Source of the DNA: Mesostigma viride
Lineage: Eukaryota; Streptophyta; Mesostigmatophyceae; Mesostigmatales; Mesostigmataceae
Assembly: GCA_009746045.1 (NCBI GenBank)
Contig: RPFO01000246.1
Coordinates: forward strand, 1,331,795-1,395,794
Direction of reading: 5' to 3'
DNA: 64,000 bases
How positions within the stretch are numbered: the first letter of the stretch is position 1; every line of letters begins with the position of its first letter. This document shows, one piece after another, positions 49,011 to 59,552 of this stretch. The position numbers were made by a program, and so were the translations under genes. Below the pieces are notes generated by a model. That model did no database searches. It was not told the origin of the DNA and was given only the letters and a program-made list of their open reading frames with translations.

Positions 49011-49381
49011 ATCTACTGAAATCAGTCATAGCACCAAACTCACGCTGCAGCGAGACGCTATAGCCCTGGAGGCCGCTGATAAACCTGACATCCGGTACGT
49101 CTTACTATCATAGATTGCCGAACTATATAATAATAATAGTCTATACCACTTTTTCTTGTAAATGATTTACTAAATAATGATTCTATATACTTTAACATAC
49201 CATATTATTAAAGTATGTGGAATTTAACCATGCTATTCACAATATATTATAAAATCTTTTGCAAAATATACTGTAATTAGTATATATATTTTCTGATAAA
49301 CAATTTTATCAATGCTACTGTGTTATTTTTGTTATTCTCGCCATGCAGGTATCTGAGTGTTCTGGGAGAACTAATAAGAGA

Positions 49382-52300
49382 ATGAGCCGCGAAGGTGAGG
49401 AAAACCTGAAATCTTTTCGTCCTTATTGGGGTCTCTCTGCAGCTAGACCATTTATAACCACAAGCAATAGCTTAAATTCAAGGGTCTCGCTGCAGCTAGA
49501 CCCTCTTTATGGTTGCTATAAAATTAATGAATCAGAAGTCTGTGATTTAACAATCGCACGCCGCAATGAAGGGTCTAGCTGCAGCGAGACCCCAATCTTG
49601 GTCGGGGTATGCTAAGTTCACCACATCAGGTAATCTTTTCGTCTAACGGAAAAAGCCCCTCTAAGGGTCTAGCTGCAGCTAGACCCCAATCGTGGTAAAA
49701 AATGATACACTTTCGAACTTTGTCTGTAATTGTCGCTTTTCCCAACGATACTCGATTTGCATGGATTTCGTTGTGCCGGTCGTCATGGCATGCAGCACGC
49801 GAACGGGTGGGAGTTTTCGCCCTTGCGTCCGGTCGTCCAGGATTCAGTGCAATTAAGTTGAACACCGGGACGAAGCAGTCAACTGGCGCAAAAAGGGTTT
49901 TCGGAGATGAGAACCAGAATCCAGCGCAGCCTGAAGCCAAGGAAGTCAAGCGGCCGGGAGAATACTCGAAATCAAAGAGGGTTATTGGGGAATATTTCGC
50001 TGACCAGGCGTTTGAAGCGGCTCAGGCGATGACAAAACCCGAGGGGCGGGGGCCGGCTTTCGACCAGATGATTGCTGGCTTTAACTCTAGGGCCGCTGAA
50101 CTAGGTCACGGGAAGTATCATGAGGAGGCGAAAAAGCTTTACAATCAGGAGCGGATGGCAGAACTGAACAGGTTCTGGGTGGCTCGGATTAACGGCTTTT
50201 TTGATGGTCTGACCAAAAGCGACGCAGACAGAGACGTCAGGATGGTGCTGATGTCCACGCTTTACTGTGGTGACGACTTGGAGAAGGAGTTTTCGGCCGC
50301 GGAGTTGGAGAACCTGACGGGGATGGACGCCAAGAAGATTCGCGGAATTCGCGCGATACGAAGGCAGCAGAAGTTGGACTACCTCAGACACGCGCAGGCT
50401 CGCAAGGGGCGCCCTTTGCCGCAATTCGTGATTGACGCGATAGTGGACGCGTGGATGCACGATGATGAGTCGCGCGCCTCCTCCCAGATGAAGGATGTCA
50501 AGCGCACTTACAGCAGGGAGGGTCGTGGCAATCACGGGGTGCTCGTCGCCGTTGAGGGAGCGCGCTATTACATGACCTCCAAGGAGGACATGTACAATCA
50601 CTTTCTCGAAAAGCATGCGTACTGGAACAAAAGGAGTAACCAGTATGATAAGGACGTGGGCATTCACGTGGGCTACACGACCTTCTGCAAATACGCGCCC
50701 GATTGCATCAAGGGCAAGTGGAAGGAGAGGAACCTGTGCGCGTGTGAGAAGCACGTCACCATGCAGTCGGCCATGGGGGCGTGGACCAAGCACTCCAATG
50801 CGAACCACGGCAAGAACTGCAAGTGTGGCGCGGAGTGTGCGGGATGCTCCAAGTACAGAGAGCCGGACGGTACTTGCGGAATGTGGAAAGCCATTCACTC
50901 GACGGACTGGATCAAGCACTTTCACTGCCCGGTGTCCGCCGAGACTGACGGCAGGGATAACGGGCTGCGTGAAGGGGGCGGAATGGGCGGGGGGATGGAA
51001 GAGGGGGAGGGGGAAGATGAATGGCGGGGACGGGACCTGGAAGACCTCGACATTTCTGAGAGGCTGGTGGAGGACGAAGATGGGGTGCCGAGGACGGAGA
51101 GGGTTCACCGCATACTGAAGATGGCGTGTGTGGAGGGGTTCTGTCCTGAGGAATCATGCGGCATCCATAATAACTGGGTGCAGTGTGATCGGGACAAGAA
51201 TTCCACGGAGATTCTGAATTGGTTCAAGTTCGAGATGGTGGAGCAGACTGTGACCCGACGGGTGAATGTGAGTTGGTTTCGATTTTATTTCTCCGTTAAT
51301 ATGTTGTTGACTTTTTTTTTTGTGACCTATAGCTGCAGCGAGACCCTTTGTGAGTTGCAGTTATCTTATCGAAATGCGATTTTATTGCAAATCGAAACTG
51401 TCTGCGGACCTTTGCGAAACAGGGCGAGACCGATGGCAGGGCGGCGAAGAAGGTGAAGCGGCCCGAGCAAGTCCAAATGAGGTCCACCCCAGCTGAGCTG
51501 CGGGACGAGATTCTTAAGATGTGGGACAAGTTCACCGTGCACTGCTTTACGGCCTGGTCGCAGGCGGATACAATCAAGGATCGGGAGAAGAATCTGAGAG
51601 AGGGGGACGTGCTCGTGCACGGCGACTGGGCCGAGAACTACGAGAACAGCAGCTACGTCCAACTGCAGTCGCAGTACTTCCACAAGCGCAGCCACATCCT
51701 GATGCCCATGATCGTGCGTTATCGGCTCAACGGCGAGCTGGAAAAGCGCGTCTTCTTTTTCCTGGGGGATTCCAGTATCAAGCGGGGCGAGCGCGCACTC
51801 GTATACGCTCTTCGCAAGATTCTGGAAACCCTGCGGGTAGAAGTAGGGGTAGAGGTGCGAAACCTGTACATGTGCTCGGACAACTGCGCGGTGCAGTTTA
51901 AGTCCAGGTACGTGATTAACCAGATTAACGGTCTGCTCATGGGGGATCCCGACCTGCAGGCCTTTGAGTTCCACTACATGGGGGAGCAGCATGGGAAGGG
52001 GGAGGTGGATGGTCAAGGAGCGAAGTGCAAGTGCGTCTTGAGGGAAATGCAGAGGATTCCCGAAAACCAGCACATACTTGAGACCCACCAGCTAGTCGCC
52101 TACTTGAACCAGAACTGGCAGGGCGGCAAGACATCGAGCAGGGAGTCGGCCCGCGCGCGGGCCGAGAACGTCACTCGCCACTTCTTCCTTTTACCCCCGG
52201 TACGGAATTGTGTGTTATTTCAGGTTTTAAGACGTCAACTGCCGCTGTTCTATAAAAATTCAAACCCAATAAAGGTATCTCTGCAGAGAGACCCTATATA

Positions 52301-53427
52301 CTGTCATGGGTTGCTTTTCTTTTAGGTATGAAATTTCGCTTGTTCTTTCGGTATGAAGGGGTCTCTCTGCAGCTATACCCTGTGTCGAATTTCGATCACT
52401 TGATATCTTGTCGTACGTTGTTATTATGATTCGAATGGGGTCTCTCTGCAGCTATACCCTGTGTCGAATTTTGATCACTTGATATCTTGTCGTACGTTGT
52501 TATTATGATTCGAATGGGGTCTCTCTGCAGCTATACCCTGTGTCGAATTTTGATCACTTGATGTCTTGTCGTTAATTTTTTTTTTAAGGGGTCTCTCTGC
52601 AGCTATACCCTGTTTTATTGGTTTTTGGTCAATTTTGCTAATTTGAACGGTATTCTTTTTGTCCTAACTATTTGATGACAGGACGTCGAGTCCGGCCGAC
52701 GCGCGGAGGTGAGGAGGTGCCTGGCATCAAGAAGGCGCATTGGTGGCGACTGGACAAGTCCGACCCTGGCCTTTTGATGATTAGGCGCTATTCCTGCTAC
52801 TGTCCGCCCTGTTTGGCTGGGCGGTTTGAGGGATGTCTAAGCGAGTGGTCGTTTATCATCGAGTTCAATGATGCAGGAAGCTCGATGAAAACTGTCCGTT
52901 TGCTGCCACCGAGCCAGCCCAACCCTCCGGTTCGCATGGTGACGCGGGGGGAGCAGCTGAAGGACAAGCGGGAGGCGATGGGCCGGCAGATGAGACTCCA
53001 CGACTATGTGGCAGTTCCATCGGACAAGGACACGGATCACGATCCCATCCACCCGTTCTGGTTGGCTGAGGTTGTAAGCGAAGCCGGGCCGATCGTGTTA
53101 GACGAGAACTTCGAGAGGTGGGTCGAGGGCCGGAACGGACGGGAGAAGGAGCTGTTCCTCGCCGGGAACGGCATTCTTCCCGTTCGGATTTGGAAGCGGG
53201 ATAAGCATGACCCCCTGCATTTCACGCTCAACGTTGAGGATTGGCCACCGTCACGCCAGCCCGAGCTTGTGAATTGCTATCTCTGCGTCGCTCCGGCTCT
53301 CCGGCTAGAAGCACGCGTGCGCAGCGACGGAATGTGTGCCGACATCAGGATGAGCAAGGAGCTCGACAAGTGGCTTACTACGCTGGTGATCAAGGATGAA
53401 GCCCCGGAGGGGCCGGCACCGACTTAA
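49382..53427 (+). CDS. DDE-transposase-like protein of the giant element (four exons, about 990 aa)
   Basis: Proposed exons: 49382-49394, 49796-51267, 51423-52199 and 52714-53427. The first three junctions keep frame; the last acceptor could instead be 52682 with a one-base shift. An alternative start without splicing is ATG 49702. The N-terminal half has helices (EFSAAELENLTGMDAKKIRG) and Cys/His clusters (LCACEKH, CKCGAECAGC, GFCPEESCGIH), probably zinc-binding. Exon 3 has an RNase H-fold-like core: GDWAENYEN (Asp), MCSDNCAVQFKSRY (Asp) and GEQHGKGEVDGQGAKCK (Glu). The SD-x-QFK plus HGKG-x-x-DG pattern is one I associate with uncharacterised transposase-like proteins of diverse eukaryotes; the superfamily is not certain. 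The last exon carries CYCPPC and PFWLAEVV. Introns 1-3 contain one to four 22-bp palindromes each. It would act on the element ends. Confidence 0.65.
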
Positions 53428-53694
53428 ATTAACAAGAAATTGGGGTCTCGCTGCGGGTAGACGACGCCCTAGTTTCGGCTCGTATTATATCTTTAGAGTG
53501 GGGCTTCAGTAGGGTGTAAAAAGGTGGCCGCATATATTGTATATATTTTTCGAGATCTTTCTGTGGTCAAGTTTAAGGGTAGTTGATAATTTTTTGCGGC
53601 CTTCAATTAACAGTTATTTTTTACTGCAACATAATTTTATGCTGTATATTTAAATAATGATAAGGATTTCGACATTTGTTTCTGCATGTCGAGA
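53428..53694. other. 3' flank of the DDE gene
   Basis: AT-rich, with one palindrome copy at 53443. No gene. Confidence 0.4.
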
Positions 53695-53906
53695 ATTTAT
53701 TGCTCCACCCCCACAAAAAAAATCGTTCCGGAACTGTTCGAAGCGAATAGCACTGACAGGATTCGAACCCGGGTCCACATTAATGTTCGGAGTGAGGTAG
53801 GCCAGCCATCATGTTCCGCACTCAAATCTGGCTCGGGTCCGATCCCTTCCATTGCTCTTCGCTTCGAACAGCTCCGGAACAAGTTTGTGGGGTTGGAGCA
53901 ATAAAT
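53695..53906. mobile_element. Foldback element T3 with tRNA-like core (212 bp)
   Basis: The ends ATTTATTGCTCCA/CCCCCAC and their inverse pair over about 50 bp and include TTCCGGAACTGTTCGAAGCG. On the minus strand GGTTCGAATCC (53769-53759) is a perfect B-box with a T-stem. The following CAGTGCT pairs 6 of 7 with AGCAATG (53856-53850), which is the mirror position in the other arm, so the inverted repeat supplies a tRNA-like acceptor stem over 109 nt. No protein is encoded. It lies in the intergenic part of the giant element. Confidence 0.7.
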
Positions 53907-54221
53907 ACTTATTTGCCGGGCGCAGTTGTCATTCCGCCTAGTACAATTGCGTCACTAGTACAATTTTTGTCTGGGTACGGTACGAACCAATAACGCAATA
54001 TTTAGTATCTAATCGCCGCTGCTCTTGCTGAATTTTATCCGGAAGCTGAAAAGGTGTCCGGTGAAGCGAATACTAGTGACTGGTGGTCGTGCCCTTCCAT
54101 TACTCCTTATCGACAAATTTTGGGTTCTACCTGCAGTTATAACCCTTGCGCGTCTGGCTGTCGGGGTCACCAATTTCCTGTCGATTGCAAGCAGCCAACC
54201 TTGCCGAAATTTAACACTGTC

Positions 54222-54663
54222 ACAAATGGAGCAGAGCAATATTTTCGGTTCTCAGCATACCTATGTGATGGTCGACAAAAATGAGCACGCTGCAAACATC
54301 AGAATTGATGTAGAGTTGCTCGGACCTTCTGCACAGTGGGGTGCAGGTGTCATTGCGTTCGGCAATGGCATGATCGATCTGGTGCCACCCGATTCAGATT
54401 TGAACCCTGCTTACCAATGCGTGCCTGACAATCAGGCGAGAGTGGTGGTGGAGAGCACGGAAATTCCGGGCTCTCCCAATGTATCAATGATGCGCCTGAG
54501 GGCCGAGGCCCAGCAGGAGTTCCTGGCTGCTGCGGAGAACGGCGGGGCCAAGTGGAACACCAAAATGTATACAGGCGAGCCTCCCAACTACAGGGGAGAC
54601 CAGTACCAGGGAGTGTACTCCTTCGGCGATTTTGACATCGACGGATGGGGCACCTTTTTCTAG
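54222..54663 (+). CDS. Third gene of the giant element, unknown (about 147 aa)
   Basis: From ATG 54222 the frame reads MEQSNIFGSQHTYVMVDKNE, then AANIRIDVELLGPSAQWGAG, ARVVVESTEIPG and a C-terminus YSFGDFDIDGWGTFF. The frame is also open upstream to 54025, but that part contains a degenerate palindrome at 54121 of the type found in introns, so I prefer the later start or a spliced one. The sequence looks like a small beta-rich globular protein. No family is recognised. It is the last gene before the right terminal repeat. Confidence 0.5.
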
Positions 54664-55047
54664 GCGCAATGCCTAAGTTGTCAAATACTCCGACAATGTC
54701 AAAATTGCGAATGATAAAATTACGGACATGTGCACATATATGTACTGATTCAATAAAAAATTTCGGCAATTTTGTTCCCGGCATTGATAATCAAAAGCTG
54801 CTAGCAAGCCAAGGACTTCAAAAGTGGCAATAGATCGATGTAGGTCGTCGATAAACTTGTCTAGTCGTCATATTTCGGTCGCAAAATTCGTGCGTGGCCT
54901 GCAGGCATCGGACAAAGTGCACGCAACAGCAGGAGTCGGTTGAGTTCGAAGCACGGCAGACACAAAATTTCGGCGCAAAGTCCGTCGGGCGAAAAATTCG
55001 CTCGGCTGCCAAATTTTCGGCAAGAATTTCGGCGCAATGTCCGGTTT

Positions 55048-55111
55048 TCGGACGATTGAAATTAGCGTTTTTTTCTTGCAAAAATCTACCCCATTCCGCG
55101 TGGGACCACCC
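55048..55111 (-). repeat. Right terminal inverted repeat
   Basis: Reverse complement of 35562-35634. It ends ...CCGCGTGGGACCACCC at 55111, followed by the CGCC duplication. Confidence 0.85.
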
Positions 55112-55115
55112 CGCC
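55112..55115. other. Target-site duplication CGCC, right
   Basis: Matches 35558-35561. Confidence 0.75.
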
Positions 55116-55990
55116 GAGGACGAGGATGATGACGGCGACCTGAAGGAAAATCGCCAAGCGCTCGGCGACGAACATGCCAAAGGTAATAACGCTATCTTTA
55201 GCTACAGGAGTCTGCAAGCTTCTTGGTTTTTCCTTTCATCGCGGGTCTGCTATTAACCGACTTCCCGAATGTTAACGTCCTTATTCCATGCCCCGCCCTC
55301 TGCTTGCAGGCAATTCCTGCTGCCAAGCCGGCGGCAAAGCCGGCGGCCAAGCCGGCGGCCAAGCCGGAGGTCAAGCCGGAAGTAAAGCCGGAAGTAAAGC
55401 CGGAGGTCAAGCCGGAGGTCAAGCCGGAGGTCAAGCCGGAGGTCAAGCCGGAGGCCAAGCCTGTGCAGCATGCCACAGGCGTCCGAGCAGATGAAATTCG
55501 GAGACTCAGAGCTCGGCTCCAAGCCCTTGAGGAGGAGTTAGAGCTGGAAGTCGCAGGGTACGCGCCTCCACCTGTGGAGGCATCGGATGTGAGGCCGCCG
55601 CCTCCGGTGGCCAAGAAGGTTGTTCCGCCGCCCCCTCCCGTTCCCAAGCAGCCTGTAATGCCGCCCCCTCCGGTGGCCAAGAAGGTTATACCGCCGCCCC
55701 CTCCCGTTGGCACGCAGCCTGTCATGCCGCCCCCTCCGGTGCCCAGCAACGCTGTGCAGCCGTCCCCTCCGGTGCCCAACAACACCGTGGAGCCGCCCAC
55801 TCCGGGGCCCAAGCTGGCCGACCTGCCAATGCCGGATGGTCTCCCGCCTGCTCGTGTGCCTGCCATCAAGCCAGATGTCTTCGAGCCCATCACGTCGCGC
55901 CCCGCCATCAACAAGCCGGCCGCCAGCAACAAGCCGGCCGCCAGCAAGAAGCCGGCCGCCAGCAAGAAGCCGGCTGCAAAGCGAAATTAG
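55116..55990 (+). CDS. Gene X, 3' exons: Lys-Pro repeat protein
   Basis: The continuation of the interrupted exon is 55116-55182 (EDEDDDGDLKENRQALGDEHAK, donor GTAATA). After the acceptor TGCTTGCAG (55309) an exon reads IPAAKPAAKPAAKP, then seven KPEV-type repeats, a helix (EIRRLRARLQALEEELELEV), and blocks of PPPPVAKKV and PPPPVPKQP. It ends in repeated NKPAASKKPAA up to TAG 55988. The phase at the second junction is one base off by the obvious splice sites, so an indel or other splice choice is needed. Extended KP/AP repeats suggest a disordered linker or nucleic-acid-binding tail. Confidence 0.55.
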
Positions 55991-56005
55991 CTTCCTAGTG
56001 GTCCC

Positions 56006-56926
56006 ATGGACTTGGGTCTTGCGCACTATCTGAGCACCTTACTGCCAACCGCGGTGGTTCAAGAGCGACCGGGCCCTGGTGGTTTCGGAGAAGCACTGCA
56101 CGGGGCCTTCGTGGCACAAAGGTACAAGTACGAGCGCGATGGGGCGCGGCCGGCTGCGTATGTTTGGGAGCCTGGCAAAGTGGTGGAGGTGAAGCCGAAG
56201 CTCAAGGCCCCTTACGGCACGCGGTTTGTGGAGCGTGATGGGGGCTCGCAAATGCTGTTTGTTGACTTTGCCACGATGCATTACGGTGACGCCGAGGGCA
56301 ACGAGAATGCGTGGGTCCTTCTGGGCAACGTCACTGACGACGACCTTCGAGGCGCACGTGCGAAATTGAAGGAGAGTTGGGGGCCAGCAGAGGAGAAGGA
56401 GGAGGTGTCGGATGAGTATCAGTACCGGCCAAGCGAGCGCGGGCGCCACCCAAGGAGAAGGCGTCTGCCGGTGCTCCCTCCGCGCCAGCGATCCCGCCTG
56501 CCTCTAGCTCTTCGACTGCAACGGCGTCTGCCGGTGCTCCCTCCGCGCCAGCGATCCCGCCTGCCTCTAGCTCTCCGGCCGCAGCAGCGTCTGCCGGTGC
56601 TCCCTCCGCGCCAGCGATCCCGCCTGCCTCTAGCCCTTCGCCCGCAATGGCGTCTGCCGGTGCTCCCTCCGCGCCAGCGATCCCGCCTGCCTCTAGCTCT
56701 CCGGCCGCAGCAGCGTCTGCCGGTGCTCCCTCCGCGCCAGCGATCCCGCCTGCCTCTAGCCCTTCGCCCGCAACGGCGTCTGCCGATGCTCACTCCACGC
56801 CAGATCTCACCGAGGCGGAACTGGAGCTTGCCGCGATCCAGGCCATGATGGCAAAAGCGCAGCGGAAAGTTGAGCTGGAGCGGCAAGCAAAGGAGTCCCA
56901 GAGTCAGACTCCTGATCCGGTAATTT
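56006..56926 (+). CDS. Gene Y: unknown protein with a 21-aa Ala/Pro/Ser repeat tail
   Basis: ATG 56006 (CCCATGG context) opens MDLGLAHYLSTLLPTAVVQE, then a globular part (GARPAAYVWEPGKVVEVKPK, MLFVDFATMHYGDAEGNENA, NVTDDDLRGARAKLKESWG). Near 56430 a one-base shift leads to six repeats of about 63 bp encoding ASAGAPSAPAIPPASSSPAA-like units, then a helix (LELAAIQAMMAKAQRKVELE), and stops at TAG 56926. Without the shift the repeats would be Arg/Leu-rich, which is less natural. It starts 15 bp after the gene X stop and may be its continuation or a separate gene. No family is recognised. Confidence 0.5.
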
Positions 56927-56929
56927 AGT

Positions 56930-57480
56930 GGAATGTTTTTTCTGAAGCACGTTTTAGCTATGTAGTGATGTGGTGTTGTCACACCCAATTGCCATGTGCG
57001 TATATTTTTGTTACTCATGTATGTATCACTCTCATGCTAGGTCATGCATCATACCCACAGGCATAACCCATTTCACCATAGGATGTTTTGCTGGGCAACA
57101 ACTATCTGCCGTGCCTGACTGCCCCCCCCCCCCTGCCTTGCTGCCCTTGTGTCCTCTTCAATGGTGGTGCTCTGTGTGCCTGCAGGCCTCCAAAGCATGA
57201 GTGCTGGCAACTGTGTGGCTTTGTTCATGCAAAGAAGCATCATTGATCATGATGACACCTGAAGAAGAAGTAAATTAATTGGCTGGGCTTGATGCGGCCT
57301 GTGTTATTTCACAATGGTGGAAACGTATATCGCTGAGACGCCCAGTGTGGGGCTAAATCCTCATTGTAAATCAAGAGAGACAACTGTAAATGGGATGTAT
57401 TATTATTTCTAATAAAGAAACCATTTGGAATGATGGCCTGTTATAAGCTGTTCTTAACAGTGCTTGTGTTGTAATGCTGG
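56930..57480. other. Non-coding interval
   Basis: It holds a C-run near 57123 and AT-rich sequence, with no gene. Confidence 0.4.
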
Positions 57481-58060
57481 CAAACTCTGCATTTTCCCCT
57501 TTTTTATCACTGTCATTTTTACCACTTTGTGGTATTTTTTTACCACCCTCATTTTTACCACTTTGTGGCGTGTTTTTACCACCCTCACTTTTACCACTTT
57601 GTGCCGTGTTTTTACCACCCTCACTTTTACCATGCACTTTGTGGTATTTTTTACCACTTTGGTGGTAAAAGGGGTGGTAAAAGGTGGTAAAATGATTTTA
57701 CCACCTGCTTTGCTCCTAGCGTTTTCCCACCGTTTTATCACTTTTCCCCCCACTTTTACCGCTTTTTATCACTTTTTACCACTTTTTACCACTGTTTACC
57801 ACTTTTTACCACTTTTTACCACTTTTTACCACTTTTTACCACTTTTTACCACTTTTTACCACTTTTTACCACTTTTTACCACTTTTTACCACTTTTTACC
57901 ACTTTTACGGCAACCGAGTTCCTAGTGAATGCTAAAAATACCTGGTGACTATTTTGAGTCACCAGTTTTGGGGGGGCTAGAATAAACATCCTAGTGCAGT
58001 TTTGAACATGGAAATGATAGGTAAGCATGAAACATGCATGATTATGTTTATTCCAGCCTA
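57480..58060. mobile_element. Foldback-type repeat with TTTTTACCAC arrays, locus 2
   Basis: 57528-57905 consists of TTTTTACCACTTTG- and CTTTTTACCAC-type units, with one inverted segment at about 57655-57700. It ends with GGCAACCGAGTTCCT (57908) and the shared core 57940-58035 (GTGACTATTTTGAGTCACCA, TTTTGGGGGGGCTA, CATCCTAGTGCAGTTTTGAA). This is the mirror order of locus 1. Confidence 0.6.
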
Positions 58061-58319
58061 TGTGGCGCAAATATATGCCACAATAAGCGTAAATGCTTGC
58101 AGACCCGCTGCATGATACTGTGGTACTTATTTTTACATGCATGATGGACCTTGCACACAAAGTCAAAACATCCCAGCACTCCTAGATAAATTAGTGACCA
58201 AGAGACCATGCATGCAGTAACACTGAAAATTGCCAACTAGAAATAGGTGGCACTGTGACCATCACGGGGCAGATTTTCAAACTGCACAAGTTATGCATAA
58301 ACATGAAAGCTAATAAGAC

Positions 58320-58455
58320 ATGACCATGAAACAATAACCCATGCAGGCTAACAACATGAAACCAAATAACACATGCACAGGTGGGACCATGAAACAATAA
58401 CCCAGGCTAACAACATGAAACCAAATAACACATGCACAGGTGGGTCCATGAGACA
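58320..58455 (+). repeat. Tandem duplication, about 65-bp unit
   Basis: ACCATGAAACAATAACCC through CACATGCACAGGTGGG is present twice, with a third partial start at 58446. Non-coding. Confidence 0.8.
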
Positions 58456-59214
58456 ATAACACACACTTCAAACCATGCCGGCCCATGGTGATACACGGCG
58501 CGCATGAGCGCGGGCAGGAAAGGCCAAATGCCATGCCACGTAGGCAACAAATGCTAGCATTCTTAGTCAGCCTCCGTAGGACTATATCCCAGGCGGACAT
58601 GCTCCGCCCTGAGATGGCGGCGCCGTGCCACCCCCTTGAGCTTCCGGGTGGTGGCTGCTGCCCCCCTCGTGGTAGTGGCGCCCTTGAAATTCTTGGCGCA
58701 TTCGCCACGCTGGGAGAGGCGCTGCCATACCCGCTGCTTCGTCACGTTGAAGTCCAGCCCCTCCACCTGCCCGGAGTGGAAGAGGCCGAAGCAGTTCCGC
58801 TCGCTGTTGCTGCAGAACGCCATGTCACAGTGCTCGCACATGACCGAGGTCTTGTGCTTCCTGCCTTGCGCGCAGCACAGTTGGCACAGCACCTGCTCCA
58901 CCCAGACATTTGCCCATCTCATGCATTGTTAAGGGGTGCCACTCACGCCCACCTGGCTTGCCCGCCCCCTTGAGCTCAGCATAGTCGTTGGTCTCCTTGA
59001 CAATCTTGGCCACGCCCATCACGTTGGGACCAGAAAAGGGAGAACAGCCAGTTAGGTTAAATAGTGCCGGAACCTTTTGCCGCCTGAGGCAAATCGGTCC
59101 GGAACACTATTTTGCCCGGAATAACCACTTCCGAGCACCCAAGTTAATTCGGCCGAATTAACTTGGGTGCTCGGAAGTGGTTATTCCGGGCAAAATAGTG
59201 TTCCGGCCCGATTT

Positions 59215-59303
59215 GCCTCAGGCGGCAAAAGGTTCCGGCATTATTTAACGTAACTAAAACCTGTGCAACTTGGAGGTCAGGGGTTCGAATCCTCACTGAG
59301 GCA
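59215..59303 (+). tRNA. tRNA-like sequence 1 in T4 (identity unknown)
   Basis: GCCTCAG (59215-59221, inside the palindrome arm) pairs 7 of 7 with CTGAGGC (59296-59302) in the spacer, followed by A. GGTTCGAATCC at 59282-59292 is a perfect B-box/T-loop with a short T-stem. A possible D-arm (CGG, loop with GG, CCG) follows the acceptor strand. The anticodon arm is not clear, so it is more likely a tRNA-derived structure than a working tRNA. Confidence 0.4.
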
Positions 59304-59552
59304 GCTCCGGCGCATTTAGTGGTGCGTGCTCAGCGGCCTAGGCGGATGTCTCGGGCTCTTCGTCCCCCCTCCACGAGGCCAGGTTTTAGTTACGTTAAAT
59401 AATGCCGGAACCTTTTGCCGCCTGAGGCAAATCGGGCCGGAACACTATTTTGCCCGGAATAACCACTTCCGAGCACCCAAGTTAATTCGGCCGAATTAAC
59501 TTGGGTGCTCGGAAGTGGTTATTCCGGGCAAAATAGTGTTCCGGCCCGATTT

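Larger units (their letters stand above)
39082..54142. repeat. Family of about 25 imperfect 22-bp palindromes
   Basis: Half-site GGGTCTCGCTG with its reverse complement. Variants have TA, TC or AC at the inner positions around an invariant CTGCAG or CCGCAG core. Approximate starts: 39082, 39169, 39238, 40593 (weak), 41241, 41696, 43046, 44424, 44491, 44601, 44709, 44817, 44865, 49035 (partial), 49429, 49481, 49570, 49666, 51329, 52277, 52359, 52438, 52517, 52589, 53443, 54121 (weak). Every clear copy lies in a predicted intron, an intergenic stretch or a 3' flank of the giant element's genes. Confidence 0.8.
35562..55111. mobile_element. Giant DNA transposon-like element, 19.55 kb
   Basis: Bounded by inverted repeats starting GGGTGGTCCCACGCGG (35562-35634 and 55048-55111) and by CGCC direct repeats. 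Contents in order: a large minus-strand multi-exon gene, opposed minisatellites, a small ORF, a plus-strand DDE-type gene, a small foldback element (T3), a short plus-strand gene and a subterminal region. About 25 copies of a 22-bp palindrome are confined to it. A 4-bp target duplication occurs in several eukaryotic cut-and-paste superfamilies (Sola and Chapaev, for example), so it does not fix the family. Size and cargo are far beyond a typical DNA transposon. Frame breaks in both large genes suggest this copy is decaying. Confidence 0.75.

Noticed and set aside
50101-51108. 335-aa minus-strand ORF opposite the DDE gene
   Set aside because: Antisense shadow; the plus strand has motif-bearing exons with splice sites.
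51366-52088. 240-aa minus-strand ORF
   Set aside because: Antisense shadow of exon 3 of the DDE gene, which carries the catalytic-type motifs.
35562-55111. Integrated giant-virus or Polinton/Maverick segment
   Set aside because: No capsid, protein-primed polymerase, packaging ATPase or retroviral-type integrase motif seen; genes are intron-rich and the duplication is 4 bp rather than the 5-6 bp usual for Polintons.
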